A stretch of DNA of 64,000 bases, taken from contig NZ_CP036292.1 in assembly GCF_007751715.1 (NCBI RefSeq), positions 6,641,339-6,705,338 of the forward strand. The letters run 5' to 3'. The notes under the pieces are model-generated. The model did not search any database. It saw only the letters and a program-made list of their open reading frames with translations, and was not told the DNA's origin. The DNA comes from Rosistilla oblonga (GTDB taxonomy: Bacteria > Planctomycetota > Planctomycetia > Pirellulales > Pirellulaceae). The position numbers and the translations under genes were made by a program. Numbering within the stretch: the first letter of the stretch is position 1; each line of letters opens with the position of its first letter. Positions 1 to 9,063 of the stretch are shown one piece after another.

Positions 1-3000
1 ATGTCGAAGGAGTCCGCCCCGACGTGATCCCTGCGGGGGACCAAGTGGTTCTGAACGCATCGGCCGCGGCGGAGTTGCAAGTCGACGTCGGCGATCTGGT
101 GACGGTTCGACTGCCTGTGGAACAGGCGGTGCCGGCGGACAGTCCGCTGGGACGCCGCGAGAGTGAAAGCGAAGGCTTGCCGCGATTGGAAGTCGTCTCG
201 ATCGTTCCCGATCGCGGGCTGGGACGCTTCAGCCTGCAGCCCAGCCAACAGCAACCGCTGGCGGCGTTCCTGCCGTTGGAATTGGTGCAAGATTCGTTGG
301 ATCGCGAGGGAGAAGCAAACGTGGTCTTCATCGATGCCGCCGGGACGCAGGCGTTGCAACTGGAGTCGGCTCGCGCGCAAGCCGACCAGATCGCCGCGGC
401 GATGGCGTTGGAACTGAGCGACTATGGATTGAAGATCGAAGAGATTCGGCAGATCTTCACCGACGCCGAGGGCAACGAAAAAGAGGTCTTCGATTATTAC
501 AGCCTGACCAGCGACCGATTGCTGCTGCCGACCGCGATCGCCGAAAGTGTCCGCGAGGAGTTGCCGGGAGCGACCGAGCCGGTGATGACTTACCTGGCCA
601 ACGCGATTGACCGGATCGACGATGCCGACCAGACCGCCGCATCGGTTCCCTATTCGATCATCACGGCGATCGATTCGAGCGACGCGATGCCGCTGGAATT
701 TGGCGACTACGATCCCAACGATCTCAGTTTGCCGGTGCCCGTCGTGATCAACGACTGGACCGCGGAACAACTGAAGGCCGCGGTGGGAGACAAGATTCGG
801 ATCTTCTACTTCGACCCCGAGACCTCGTCGGGCAAAGAGGTCGAGCAATCGTTCGACGCGGTCGTCAGCGGGATCGTGCCGATCACCGAGCCGCAGACGA
901 AATACCGCCGGGGACGGCCACCGAAGTTCGACGAAGCCCCCACGGTCTATAACGATCCCGGGCTGACACCGACCGTGCCGGGAGTGACCGATCAAGATTC
1001 GATCGACGATTGGGACCTGCCGTTCAAACTGGAACGGCCGCGATCGAAGGAGGACGATCTGTACTGGGACTACTATCGCTTGACCCCCAAGGCCTTCATT
1101 CCGCTCACCGCCGGGCAGCGATTGTTTGGCAGCCGGTTCGGCGATCTGACCAGTCTGAAGATTCGCAAGTCGGCGGTTGCCGACGTCGATGCGTTGCAAA
1201 CTCTGGTCACCGAAGTCGCCGACAAGGATCGCAACCAGATCGGTTTCGCCGTGATGCCGACGCGGGCGCTGCAGTTGGCGGCGTCCAAGGGAACGACGCC
1301 ATTCGACGCACTGTTCGTATCGCTCAGCTTCTTCGTGATCGTCGCGGCGTTGATGTTGGTCGCGCTGCTGTTTCGGTTGGGGATGGAACAACGGGCCAGC
1401 GAATACGGAACGCTGATGGCCGTTGGGCTGTCGGGCCGCCTGGTCGCCGGAATGGCGCTGCGCGAAGGAATCCTCGTCTCATTGATCGGTTCGGTGCTGG
1501 GGGTTGTCGGCGGGATCGGTTACGCGTGGCTGGTACTGTACGCGCTGCGGAACTGGTGGGTCGGGGCGGTGACCGTTCCGTTTCTGCGATTCCATTGGTC
1601 GCCGGTCAGCCTGATCGTTGGGATCGTGGCGGGGACGGCGATGGCGGCGGTCACGATTTGGTGGACCAGCCGACGGCTGCGCTCCAGCAAGGTATCAAGC
1701 TTGGTCGGCGGACATATCGACGAACTGCGGACCGAAAGCGGCCAGCGGCGGCGAAGTTGGGCGGGCCCCGTGGCGATCGGATGTTTTGTCGTGGCGATTC
1801 TGACCAGCCTCAGCGCCGTCTGGCTGGGCGGACAAGCTCAAGCCGGCGCCTTCGTCGGTGGCGGGATGTTGCTGTTGGCAGCGATCGTGCTGGCGGTTTT
1901 CCATCGATTGACAAACACCAAGCCGCGACATGTGGTAAACCACAGCTACAGCCTGTTCCGGATGGCGATGCAAAGCGCTCGACGCAATCCGTTGCGCAGC
2001 ACGCTGTCGATCGGCCTGTTGGCGGTCGCTTGTTTCTTGATCGTATCGATGAGTGCGTTTCAGTTGTCGCCGACCGACGAAGGGGTCGGCGGGTTCGATC
2101 TGATCGGACAGACTGCGATGCCGTTGTATCGCGATCTCAGCGACCCGACGATCCGAGCGGATCAGATGGGGCGCGATGCCGAAGCGATCTCCGACGCCAA
2201 GATCTTTGGTTTCCGGTTGAAGCCGGGACAGGATGCCAGTTGCAACAATCTATACCAAGCATCGCAGCCTCAAGTGTTGGGGGTGCCTGACAACTTTACA
2301 AGTCGCTTCAGCGACCCCAAAGTGATGCCAAGATTCGGATTGGTGGGAACCGACAGCGACAATCCTTGGGAGCTACTGGAAACGAAAGCCAGCGGCACCG
2401 CGGAGGATCCAATCCCGATGATTCTGGACCAAAATACAGCGATGTGGGCGCTGCAGATGTATGGCGGTGTGGGGGAGGTGAAATCGTTCGAATACGTCGT
2501 CGGAAAGCCGCAATATTTTCAAGTTGTCGGCCTGATCACCGGCTCGGTTTTGCAGGGCTCGCTAATGATCGGCGAAGCGAATTTTGAGGACGCGTTTCCG
2601 GAGATCTCAGGGTATCAATATTACCTGATGAAGGCCGAGGGAATCGACGCCGATCGGCTGGCTGAAATCTTGGAAAACCGGCTGAGCGATTCGGGGATGG
2701 ACGTCGTTCGCAGCCGCGATGTGTTGGCTCGCCTGTTGGCTGTGCAGAACACGTATCTTCGCACTTTCCAAGGGCTCGGCGCATTGGGACTGTTGCTGGG
2801 AACGTTCGGTTTAGCAACGGTGCAGTTGCGCAGCGTGCTGGAACGGCGTGGGGAACTGGCCGTGATGCGGGCGACAGGCTTCAGCCGGCAGCGACTGGCC
2901 GGGATGGTCGTCTTGGAGAACAGCGCGCTGTTGATCGCCGGGATTGGATGCGGTCTGTTGGCCAGTTTCGCAGCGGTGATTCCGTACATGCTGATCGGGC

Positions 3001-3134
3001 AGGCGAAGCTAGGAATTGTGGAGCCGATCGCGATGCTGGGGATCGTATTTGCAGTCGGCCTACTGGCCGCTTCGATTGCTGTCAGACAAGTGCTACGGAT
3101 GCCGTTGTTGGAGTCGTTACGTGGCGCTTCGTAA
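1..3134 (+). CDS. FtsX-like ABC transporter permease, 5' truncated by window edge
   Basis: Large inner-membrane permease of the MacB/LolC/FtsX type, which works with an ABC ATPase in lipoprotein or macromolecule extrusion. The frame is open from base 3 upstream of the first possible GTG (base 24), so the true start and the first membrane helix are outside the window. About 1040 residues are visible. A long periplasmic region (roughly residues 1-420) is followed by a helix cluster (about 425-640, with ALMLVALLFRLGMEQR typical of FtsX). A second periplasmic loop follows, then a C-terminal FtsX block (about 920-1036) with the typical ERRGELAVMRATGFSRQ element. Nine hydrophobic segments are visible, and ten would be usual. 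The two FtsX blocks make it a fused double-length permease. The ATPase partner is presumably upstream. Substrate unknown. Confidence 0.85.
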   Translation, partial: VEGVRPDVIPAGDQVVLNASAAAELQVDVGDLVTVRLPVEQAVPADSPLGRRESESEGLPRLEVVSIVPDRGLGRFSLQPSQQQPLAAFLPLELVQDSLDREGEANVVFIDAAGTQALQLESARAQADQIAAAMALELSDYGLKIEEIRQIFTDAEGNEKEVFDYYSLTSDRLLLPTAIAESVREELPGATEPVMTYLANAIDRIDDADQTAASVPYSIITAIDSSDAMPLEFGDYDPNDLSLPVPVVINDWTAEQLKAAVGDKIRIFYFDPETSSGKEVEQSFDAVVSGIVPITEPQTKYRRGRPPKFDEAPTVYNDPGLTPTVPGVTDQDSIDDWDLPFKLERPRSKEDDLYWDYYRLTPKAFIPLTAGQRLFGSRFGDLTSLKIRKSAVADVDALQTLVTEVADKDRNQIGFAVMPTRALQLAASKGTTPFDALFVSLSFFVIVAALMLVALLFRLGMEQRASEYGTLMAVGLSGRLVAGMALREGILVSLIGSVLGVVGGIGYAWLVLYALRNWWVGAVTVPFLRFHWSPVSLIVGIVAGTAMAAVTIWWTSRRLRSSKVSSLVGGHIDELRTESGQRRRSWAGPVAIGCFVVAILTSLSAVWLGGQAQAGAFVGGGMLLLAAIVLAVFHRLTNTKPRHVVNHSYSLFRMAMQSARRNPLRSTLSIGLLAVACFLIVSMSAFQLSPTDEGVGGFDLIGQTAMPLYRDLSDPTIRADQMGRDAEAISDAKIFGFRLKPGQDASCNNLYQASQPQVLGVPDNFTSRFSDPKVMPRFGLVGTDSDNPWELLETKASGTAEDPIPMILDQNTAMWALQMYGGVGEVKSFEYVVGKPQYFQVVGLITGSVLQGSLMIGEANFEDAFPEISGYQYYLMKAEGIDADRLAEILENRLSDSGMDVVRSRDVLARLLAVQNTYLRTFQGLGALGLLLGTFGLATVQLRSVLERRGELAVMRATGFSRQRLAGMVVLENSALLIAGIGCGLLASFAAVIPYMLIGQAKLGIVEPIAMLGIVFAVGLLAASIAVRQVLRMPLLESLRGAS

Positions 3135-3406
3135 GCCAGCTCAGGCCTGCTACGATTGCCCCTTCTAAACCGCGATCGATGCCACTCCCCAGCAACACAG
3201 CTCCAGGGGGGGCTTGCCAGCCCTACTACAATGGCTACGACGATCACCACAAACAATGGCGGTTCGATTTGCTTACTGCAGAGCGCGCGATAATCAGCGC
3301 TTCGGCATTAAGCAAACCTGAAATTTCTGCAACACTAGACGCAGTGCTTGGGCCGAAGAAAAGTTTTATAGTTCGCCCCCCGCTAAGTCGCCTCCCGCAA
3401 GGCCCC

Positions 3407-4033
3407 ATGGTGCAACAAGAATCAAGCTCCACAAGACCGATCGTCGATTGCCTGTGCATGCCGCTCGAGCTCGCAGACCGGCTGCGAATAGAACTACAGC
3501 ATCAGAACTGGGAAATGGTCAGCCACCAATCGCCCGAGACGTTGCTGTCGCAGCCATCGGAACAGCGGTACGGATGCGCGGTGATCTACAACTGGTCCGA
3601 CGGTCGCGAATCGCTGGAATTGATCCATCGTCTGCGGGCATTAAAAGTTCCCACTCAGATCGTGTTGGTCGTCGTCGAAGCTGTCGCGACGATCATCGCT
3701 CGCGCAGCTCACGGCGGAGCGACCGATGTGCTGCAAGCCAATCAACCCGCGGCGGAGCTGCGAGATGCGATCGCCAACGCGATTGAAATCGATCGCGTCG
3801 AACGGCCGCGAGCGATCGAATCGCTGCAGCAGCGGGAGCGATTGGAATCGCTGTCCGAAGGCGAACGCGATGTGTTGCGATTGGTGCTGGAAGGCCTGCC
3901 GAACAAAGTCATCGCCGCCCGTTTGGACGTCAGCCAACGGACTGTCGAAGCCCGCCGCCACAAGCTGTTCTTAAAGACCGGCACGACATCGATCGCCGAA
4001 CTAGTGCGGATGGTCGTCCAGCTGGGCGGCTGA
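3407..4033 (+). CDS. LuxR/FixJ-type regulator with degenerate receiver domain
   Basis: DNA-binding response-regulator homologue of 208 residues. The C-terminal LuxR helix-turn-helix is clear (about 140-205): LSEGERDVLRLVLEGLPNKV, then SQRTVEARRHKLFLKTGT. The N-terminal part follows the FixJ/NarL receiver pattern. Aligned by eye to FixJ, the phospho-acceptor Asp is Tyr (GCAVIY), the conserved Thr/Ser is Val and the conserved Lys is Ala (DVLQANQ). Phosphorylation is therefore unlikely, and it may act as an atypical or constitutive regulator. I chose the ATG at 3407 because upstream sequence in frame has no receiver character. No kinase gene is adjacent. It converges with the HAD gene, with only 6 bases between the two stop codons. 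Confidence 0.8.
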   Translation: MVQQESSSTRPIVDCLCMPLELADRLRIELQHQNWEMVSHQSPETLLSQPSEQRYGCAVIYNWSDGRESLELIHRLRALKVPTQIVLVVVEAVATIIARAAHGGATDVLQANQPAAELRDAIANAIEIDRVERPRAIESLQQRERLESLSEGERDVLRLVLEGLPNKVIAARLDVSQRTVEARRHKLFLKTGTTSIAELVRMVVQLGG

Positions 4034-4039
4034 TCCGGG

Positions 4040-4729
4040 CTAGGACTGCAGCAGCTCGAACAACCGCCGATCGGCTAAAGAATCGATGCTCAAGAAGGCT
4101 TGATCGTAGCGATGCCCCGCAGTGTGTTCACCCGGAACGGCGACGGCACACGCCCCGGACCGAGCCGCCGAGATGCAGCCATTTTCACTATCCTCCAAGA
4201 CCAGCATATTTTCCGGCTGGATCTGAAAGCGGTCGGCCGCAGCGAGATACATCTCCGGATGCGGCTTGCCCTGCGAGACGTCGTCGCCGGTCAGCAGGAA
4301 CTGCAACCGCGGGATCAGGTCGAACGACGAAAGCATCTGCTGGGCGAAGCGGCGCTTGCTACTGGTCGCCACGGCAAATGGGATCGACTGCGTCTCTAAA
4401 TGATCCAGCAGTTCGAACAGCCCCGGCAGCGCGACCAATCCATCGGCTAACAGAGCGGCGTACAGGTCGTCGCTCTCCTGCATCAGATCGGCTGGCAGGT
4501 CGGTCAACTGGAACTCGGCGATCAGCACACCGATCGCTTCGGGAGCGGGACGGCCCATCATTTTCTGCTGGATTTGCATGTTGAATTCAAATCCACGACG
4601 GCCCAGCAGTTCGGTACCGACTTGGTAGTACAATGGTTCGGTATCAAACATCAGCCCATCCATATCCAACGCGACAGCTTGGATCGGATGCGGCCAACTG
4701 GAACCGGCAGAAGTGGATCGATTTGACAT
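4040..4729 (-). CDS. HAD-superfamily hydrolase, beta-phosphoglucomutase-like
   Basis: Cytoplasmic HAD phosphatase or phosphomutase of 229 residues. Motif I is LDMDGLMFDTEPL (nucleophile Asp and acid/base Asp), followed by a helical cap typical of the beta-PGM subfamily. Motif II is VATSSKRR, motif III is the Lys of GKPHPEMY, and motif IV is VLEDSENG. Length is normal for the family. The exact substrate cannot be read from sequence; sugar phosphates are usual. The ATG at 4729 is preferred over an upstream in-frame TTG at 4747. The gene is divergent from the DUF3754 gene, and their ATG codons overlap in one CATG. Confidence 0.85.
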   Translation of the reverse strand: MSNRSTSAGSSWPHPIQAVALDMDGLMFDTEPLYYQVGTELLGRRGFEFNMQIQQKMMGRPAPEAIGVLIAEFQLTDLPADLMQESDDLYAALLADGLVALPGLFELLDHLETQSIPFAVATSSKRRFAQQMLSSFDLIPRLQFLLTGDDVSQGKPHPEMYLAAADRFQIQPENMLVLEDSENGCISAARSGACAVAVPGEHTAGHRYDQAFLSIDSLADRRLFELLQS

Positions 4730-6029
4730 GTCTTTGGGGTCTCGCAAAGGAGTTCGTTTAGCTCAGGAATCTCTATCGGGTGAATATATTGCCGAGGATG
4801 CGCCGCATTGGAAAGCCGAACCGTTCATCCCGATCACTGCCGCGGAACTCAAAAGCGTGCTGCTGGCACATCCGCGTGCGGCGGCTCAAGCCGATCATCT
4901 GCATCGCGTTTTCGAATCGCTGACATCGATCCTGAACCACGATTACCGCAATCTACACCAGCAGCTCGAAACGCACTATTCGGTTCTCGATCCCGATCGC
5001 GATCTGAAACTGTTGACCGAACCGACCGACGACCAGTGTGACGCATCGCTGCGGCACATGCGAGGTTACTTGCACGATCTCTTGCGAGCCGCCAACTTCA
5101 CGCAACTGGATCAGCAACAAATCCGCGGGGCGATCCAAACCTCCAGCGACTGGGGCGTGCGGTTGCAGATCAATTTCGACATCTTCGAATCGATCGACGT
5201 CTATGCGCGAGGCGACATCGTCGGGATGCGGACGCGGCGGCTGTGGAAATCGTATTGGAAGATGTCCGAAATGGAGGTGCCGATCTACCAGCGGTTGGTC
5301 GCGGTTTTCAAACTCAAACCCGACGCCAAACTGGTCGGCGCCCATGCCGGTGGCCAATACCATCGCGATCGCTTGCATCTGTCGATGTTCAAGAACATCC
5401 CTCAAGCCGATGTCGACATGCTGCTGCCCGGTTCGAGCATCCGATTCAGCTGGTTGGATCGCACCAAGATCTTCGCGCCAACGTTGGGCGGGATCGGAGT
5501 CACGGTGTTTAAGATCCTCCGCGGTGCGGTGGTGATCGCGGCGACCGGATTGGCGGCGGTGATGGGAGTGGCGGTGCTGGCGATTGGCATCATCGGATAC
5601 GCCGTCCGCAGCATCGTCTCCTACTTTCACACCAAAGACAAATACCTGTTGAACATGACTCGCAGCCTCTATTACCAGAAGCTCGACAGCAACGCCGGGG
5701 TCATCTATCGCCTGCTGCAGGAAGCTCGCCAACAGGATCTGCTGGAATCGATCGTCGTCTATTTCATCCTCGCGACCAGCGACGAACCGATGTCCGAAGC
5801 GGCGATGTGCAAACGGGTCGAACTACTGTTAAAGGATCTATTGGCGATCGAGATCCGCTTCGATCCCTATTCGGCGATGAAGCGATTGCACCGACTGGGG
5901 ATCGTTCTCGATGGCGGTGGCGACACGGTCAGCGTGCTGAGCCCGGAGACCTCGGTCCGCCAGCTGGACCATTACTGGGACAACCTGATGAGCATCGATC
6001 GCGCCACGCCCAGCGAATCGGGGCAATAG
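4728..6029 (+). CDS. DUF3754 (TMEM143-like) membrane protein
   Basis: Protein of about 433 residues resembling the DUF3754/TMEM143 family, whose biochemical role is unknown. Recognisable family segments are YQRLVAVFKLK followed by LSMFKNIPQADVDMLLPGSS in the middle. A hydrophobic hairpin follows (about residues 255-300 of the protein), giving a two-pass membrane anchor. The C-terminal 120 residues look soluble and helical. The start is uncertain: the ATG at 4728 is used, and an in-frame GTG at 4713 is possible. Its first bases overlap the divergent HAD gene's start, so the two promoters must lie inside each other's coding regions or upstream sequence. The only neighbour clue is the divergent phosphatase. 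Confidence 0.75.
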   Translation: MSLGSRKGVRLAQESLSGEYIAEDAPHWKAEPFIPITAAELKSVLLAHPRAAAQADHLHRVFESLTSILNHDYRNLHQQLETHYSVLDPDRDLKLLTEPTDDQCDASLRHMRGYLHDLLRAANFTQLDQQQIRGAIQTSSDWGVRLQINFDIFESIDVYARGDIVGMRTRRLWKSYWKMSEMEVPIYQRLVAVFKLKPDAKLVGAHAGGQYHRDRLHLSMFKNIPQADVDMLLPGSSIRFSWLDRTKIFAPTLGGIGVTVFKILRGAVVIAATGLAAVMGVAVLAIGIIGYAVRSIVSYFHTKDKYLLNMTRSLYYQKLDSNAGVIYRLLQEARQQDLLESIVVYFILATSDEPMSEAAMCKRVELLLKDLLAIEIRFDPYSAMKRLHRLGIVLDGGGDTVSVLSPETSVRQLDHYWDNLMSIDRATPSESGQ

Positions 6030-6296
6030 CCGCGGCGGTGCTAGCAAACCGGTCCTCGATTTCGCCGCCGCGTTACAGTTTGCCTAGTCAAATGCCAGCA
6101 AATTGAAGCCGTGCGGGTGTGGAGACATGTGCTGCCGGGGCACCGCTGTGGCGGTTCCGCTTGGCCACTTTTTCGTGGTCGGTCGCAGAGCGTATGCCGA
6201 TGGGATGGACAAGCAACGGACCGATGTTGGCGGAACCGGTTGTTGTCAAACCGCCCGAAGTGCGATTTTCATTTGCGATGATCGATTGGCCGACAC

Positions 6297-7202
6297 ATGA
6301 TGTTGGCCCAACCCGACGAGACTTTTCGCGTGCCATCCAGTCCCAACTTAACGCATCCGAAACCATGGCAATTGGGCCGTCGTTTTGCGCTGACGACGGA
6401 GATGGTCGGCAAACGATTTATCGAAGTGCTGAAGGTCGTCGTGAACCTGTTGGCGCTTGTTTGGGCGGTGGCGTTTATCGCCGCAAGCCCGCGGTCGTGG
6501 ACGCCATTGACGCGGATGGTCTTTGCTCGCCAGTTGCTGTTCACTGCGGTCGACGGGCTGTTGGTTGCGATTCGCATCTCCGCGGCGGTCGGCGTGTTGG
6601 TGATCGTACAATCCGCGATGTGGTTGGACGCGGTGGGGGCAACAACCGACGGCATCTCGCCGGTGTTGTGGAAGGCGGTGATCCATGAGATCGCGCCACT
6701 GATCGCCAGCCTGGTTGTGGTCGGTCGCAGCGGAATCGCGATCTCGACCGAACTGGCGACGATGCTGGTCAGCGGCGAATTGGAAGTGCTTGAATCGCAG
6801 GGCGTCGATCCGATGACAACCATGATCATGCCGCGCGTGTTAAGCATGACGCTGAGTGTTTTCTGCTTGGCAATCGTGGTCGCGACGACGATGCTGGTGA
6901 TGGGTTATATGGTCGGTTGGTTGATGGGAGTGATCCACACTCCATGGTCGATGTTTCTGGAGTCGTTGCTGCGTGAATCGAATCTCCTGGACTTTGCATT
7001 TTTTGTCCCCAAAACAATTATCGCAGGTGCTTTTGCCGGCGCCATTTGCTGTGCCGATGGGCTGACCGTTCGCGGCACGATGTCCGATGTATCGCGAGTC
7101 GCCAGCCGCAGCGGGATCCATGCGATGACGGCGGTGTTTGGCATCTCTGCGATCTTGTCGATACTAATTTACAACCGCATCTTGGTCTTCCAAATCCTCT
7201 AG
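6297..7202 (+). CDS. MCE-system permease, MlaE family
   Basis: Inner-membrane permease (301 residues) of the MlaE/YrbE family, which with an ATPase and an MCE-domain protein moves lipids between membranes. Family features are the VLWKAVIHEIAPLIASLVVVGRS-like block (residues about 120-145), the ISTELATM segment with acidic residue, and five or six hydrophobic helices ending in SILIYNRILVF. Two ATGs are adjacent (6297 and 6300). It is the first gene of a tight operon: the next gene starts 4 bases after its stop, followed by the MlaD-like protein and a lipoprotein. This order (permease, ATPase, MCE protein, lipoprotein) matches known Mla-like loci. Confidence 0.88.
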   Translation: MMLAQPDETFRVPSSPNLTHPKPWQLGRRFALTTEMVGKRFIEVLKVVVNLLALVWAVAFIAASPRSWTPLTRMVFARQLLFTAVDGLLVAIRISAAVGVLVIVQSAMWLDAVGATTDGISPVLWKAVIHEIAPLIASLVVVGRSGIAISTELATMLVSGELEVLESQGVDPMTTMIMPRVLSMTLSVFCLAIVVATTMLVMGYMVGWLMGVIHTPWSMFLESLLRESNLLDFAFFVPKTIIAGAFAGAICCADGLTVRGTMSDVSRVASRSGIHAMTAVFGISAILSILIYNRILVFQIL

Positions 7203-7205
7203 CTT

Positions 7206-7943
7206 GTGTCGATGAGCAGTCTCGAAAAAAACGATCCCGCTCCGGCGGAAGCTGATCCTCGCCGCGAGATCTTGGTCTTGGAGGATCTTTCGTTTCGCGA
7301 TCTGACACGCCAATCGGTGACGCTCCGCGACGCCAATTTAAAAATTTTTGAAAACGACCTCGTCACCTTAACCTTACCGCCATCGATGGAATCGCGAGCT
7401 TTCACGTCGATGCTGTTAGGCCTGCGGATGCCACAACAGGGCCGCGTATTGTTTGATGGAAACGAATGGACCGGCGAAGATTATGCGTTACACGATCGAA
7501 TGCGAAGCCAAATCGGACGTGTCTTCGACGGAAAGGCGTGGGTTGAGAACATGAACATCTATGAAAACGTCGTCTTGCCGCACCAGCACCACAACCACCG
7601 AACGGTCAAAGAACTCGATCGCGAGATCCAATATTGGTCGCGACGCTTTGAGATCGAATCGATGAAGGACCAACGTCCCGCCTTTGTCGGCAAGACGTTC
7701 CTACGAATCTGCGAATGGATCCGCGCACTGATCGGATCGCCGCGTCTGTTGTTGTTGGAACATCCGATGCGTTCGGTTCCCAGGGCGAGGTTCCCAGCTC
7801 TGTTGCAAGCTGTCGTATCGGCGACCGAAGCTGGCGCCGCTGCGCTGTGGATCGCGCCGAGCAGCGATCTGCAACGCGACAAATTCCCAACATCGGCACG
7901 CCACTATCAAATCCACGATTTCCATCTGACCCCGGTAGGATAA
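7206..7943 (+). CDS. Degenerate ABC ATPase-like subunit of the MCE operon
   Basis: Occupies the MlaF (ATP-binding subunit) position and keeps the ABC fold outline: an N-terminal strand region, a GLRMPQQGRVLFDGNEW segment as in genuine ATPases, a Q-loop-like area, and a Walker-B-like LLLLEHP. The catalytic parts are missing. The P-loop GxxGxGKS/T is replaced by LPPSMESRAFTS with no Lys, the LSGGQ signature is replaced by FVGKTFLRICEW, and the Walker B Asp-Glu is Glu-His. The frame is intact over 245 residues with normal spacing, so this is not a decaying pseudogene by appearance. It may be a non-hydrolysing structural subunit. Start is GTG 7206; ATG 7212 is an alternative. Confidence 0.75.
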   Translation: MSMSSLEKNDPAPAEADPRREILVLEDLSFRDLTRQSVTLRDANLKIFENDLVTLTLPPSMESRAFTSMLLGLRMPQQGRVLFDGNEWTGEDYALHDRMRSQIGRVFDGKAWVENMNIYENVVLPHQHHNHRTVKELDREIQYWSRRFEIESMKDQRPAFVGKTFLRICEWIRALIGSPRLLLLEHPMRSVPRARFPALLQAVVSATEAGAAALWIAPSSDLQRDKFPTSARHYQIHDFHLTPVG

Positions 7944-7953
7944 GGACAACACC

Positions 7954-9063
7954 ATGAACGATCCCTATCGGTTGCGCTACACGAACCAAGTGGTTGGCAC
8001 CTTTCTATTGGTGATCCTGCTATTTTCGTTAGTCGTGTCGTTTTTGATGATTCGAACCAAAGACTACTTCGCAGAGAAAGATCACTTCTGGATCGACGTG
8101 CCACAACACGCGGTCGATGGATTGCAAAAGGGATCCGAAGTGGTGATCTTGGGCGAACGCGCCGGCGAGGTCGAAGGCATCCGGTACATCGACCAGACCA
8201 GCAACGTGCGAGTTAGCCTGGCGATTCGCCGCGAGTACAGCAAAAGGGTGTTCACATCGTCGACCGTCGCACTCGAACGACGCTACGGTGGTGTCGGTGC
8301 GCCGCTATTGGTAATCCGCCGCGGCATGCCAGCCGATGGTGTGCTGAAACAGTTGCCGCCGGACAGCGAGATCGTCAACTTCGAAGGCGAAGAAGATCGT
8401 ATGGATCAATTGACAAGAGAAGTCCAATCGGTGAGCGATTCGATCAAACAGATTGAATTAAAAATGGTTCCGACGATGGACACGATCGGCAAAGCGGCGA
8501 AGACCATCGATACGGGAACCGAGGAGGACGCGCGGCCGGCGTTCCGTAGCATAGGTGAAGCGTCAGCGGCCTTCCAAAAGACCAACGAAAAATTGCGTCC
8601 CGAAGCGTCGCAAACAATGCTGGAAATTCGGCAAGCGACACAAAATTTGGATCAACGGATCACGCAACTCACCGAGAAGATCGAACTGCTGGTCGAGGCC
8701 GACATGCGGGATACGCTGCGAGGCGTCCGCGACACCAGCGACGATGTAAGCGATGCCGCCGGAAGCGTAAAAACGACGGCCACCGACGTCAACGCTGACG
8801 TCGCAAATACGCTGGTCGAAATCCGCGAAGCGGCTGACGAAATGACCCGCTTGGCCAACGAAGCTCGCGATGTGGTCCGCGTTGTTCGCAAGGAGAGCGA
8901 AGAACTGCCCGGGACAGTCGAACAGTTTAATGCGACGGTCGGCAATGCGGATGACATGGTGGGCGAGATTCGCAGCCATTGGCTGCTCCGCCGCTACACC
9001 GATCAATCGCCAACCACTCGGCAGCTCTCGCCGTCGGGAATTCGAGCGGGAGGTGCACCGTGA
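7954..9063 (+). CDS. MlaD-family MCE-domain protein
   Basis: Periplasmic, membrane-anchored lipid-binding component of an Mla-like system (369 residues). A single N-terminal helix (about 16-32, VGTFLLVILLFSLVVSFLMI) is followed by the MCE domain (about 45-135), with LQKGSEVVILGERAGEVEGI matching the family pattern in which a hydrophobic tunnel is built from MCE rings. The remaining 220 residues are predominantly helical with heptad-like repeats, as in longer MCE proteins that build needle-like extensions. It starts 10 bases after the ATPase-like gene. Its TGA overlaps the GTG of the following lipoprotein gene, indicating translational coupling. Confidence 0.87.
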   Translation: MNDPYRLRYTNQVVGTFLLVILLFSLVVSFLMIRTKDYFAEKDHFWIDVPQHAVDGLQKGSEVVILGERAGEVEGIRYIDQTSNVRVSLAIRREYSKRVFTSSTVALERRYGGVGAPLLVIRRGMPADGVLKQLPPDSEIVNFEGEEDRMDQLTREVQSVSDSIKQIELKMVPTMDTIGKAAKTIDTGTEEDARPAFRSIGEASAAFQKTNEKLRPEASQTMLEIRQATQNLDQRITQLTEKIELLVEADMRDTLRGVRDTSDDVSDAAGSVKTTATDVNADVANTLVEIREAADEMTRLANEARDVVRVVRKESEELPGTVEQFNATVGNADDMVGEIRSHWLLRRYTDQSPTTRQLSPSGIRAGGAP

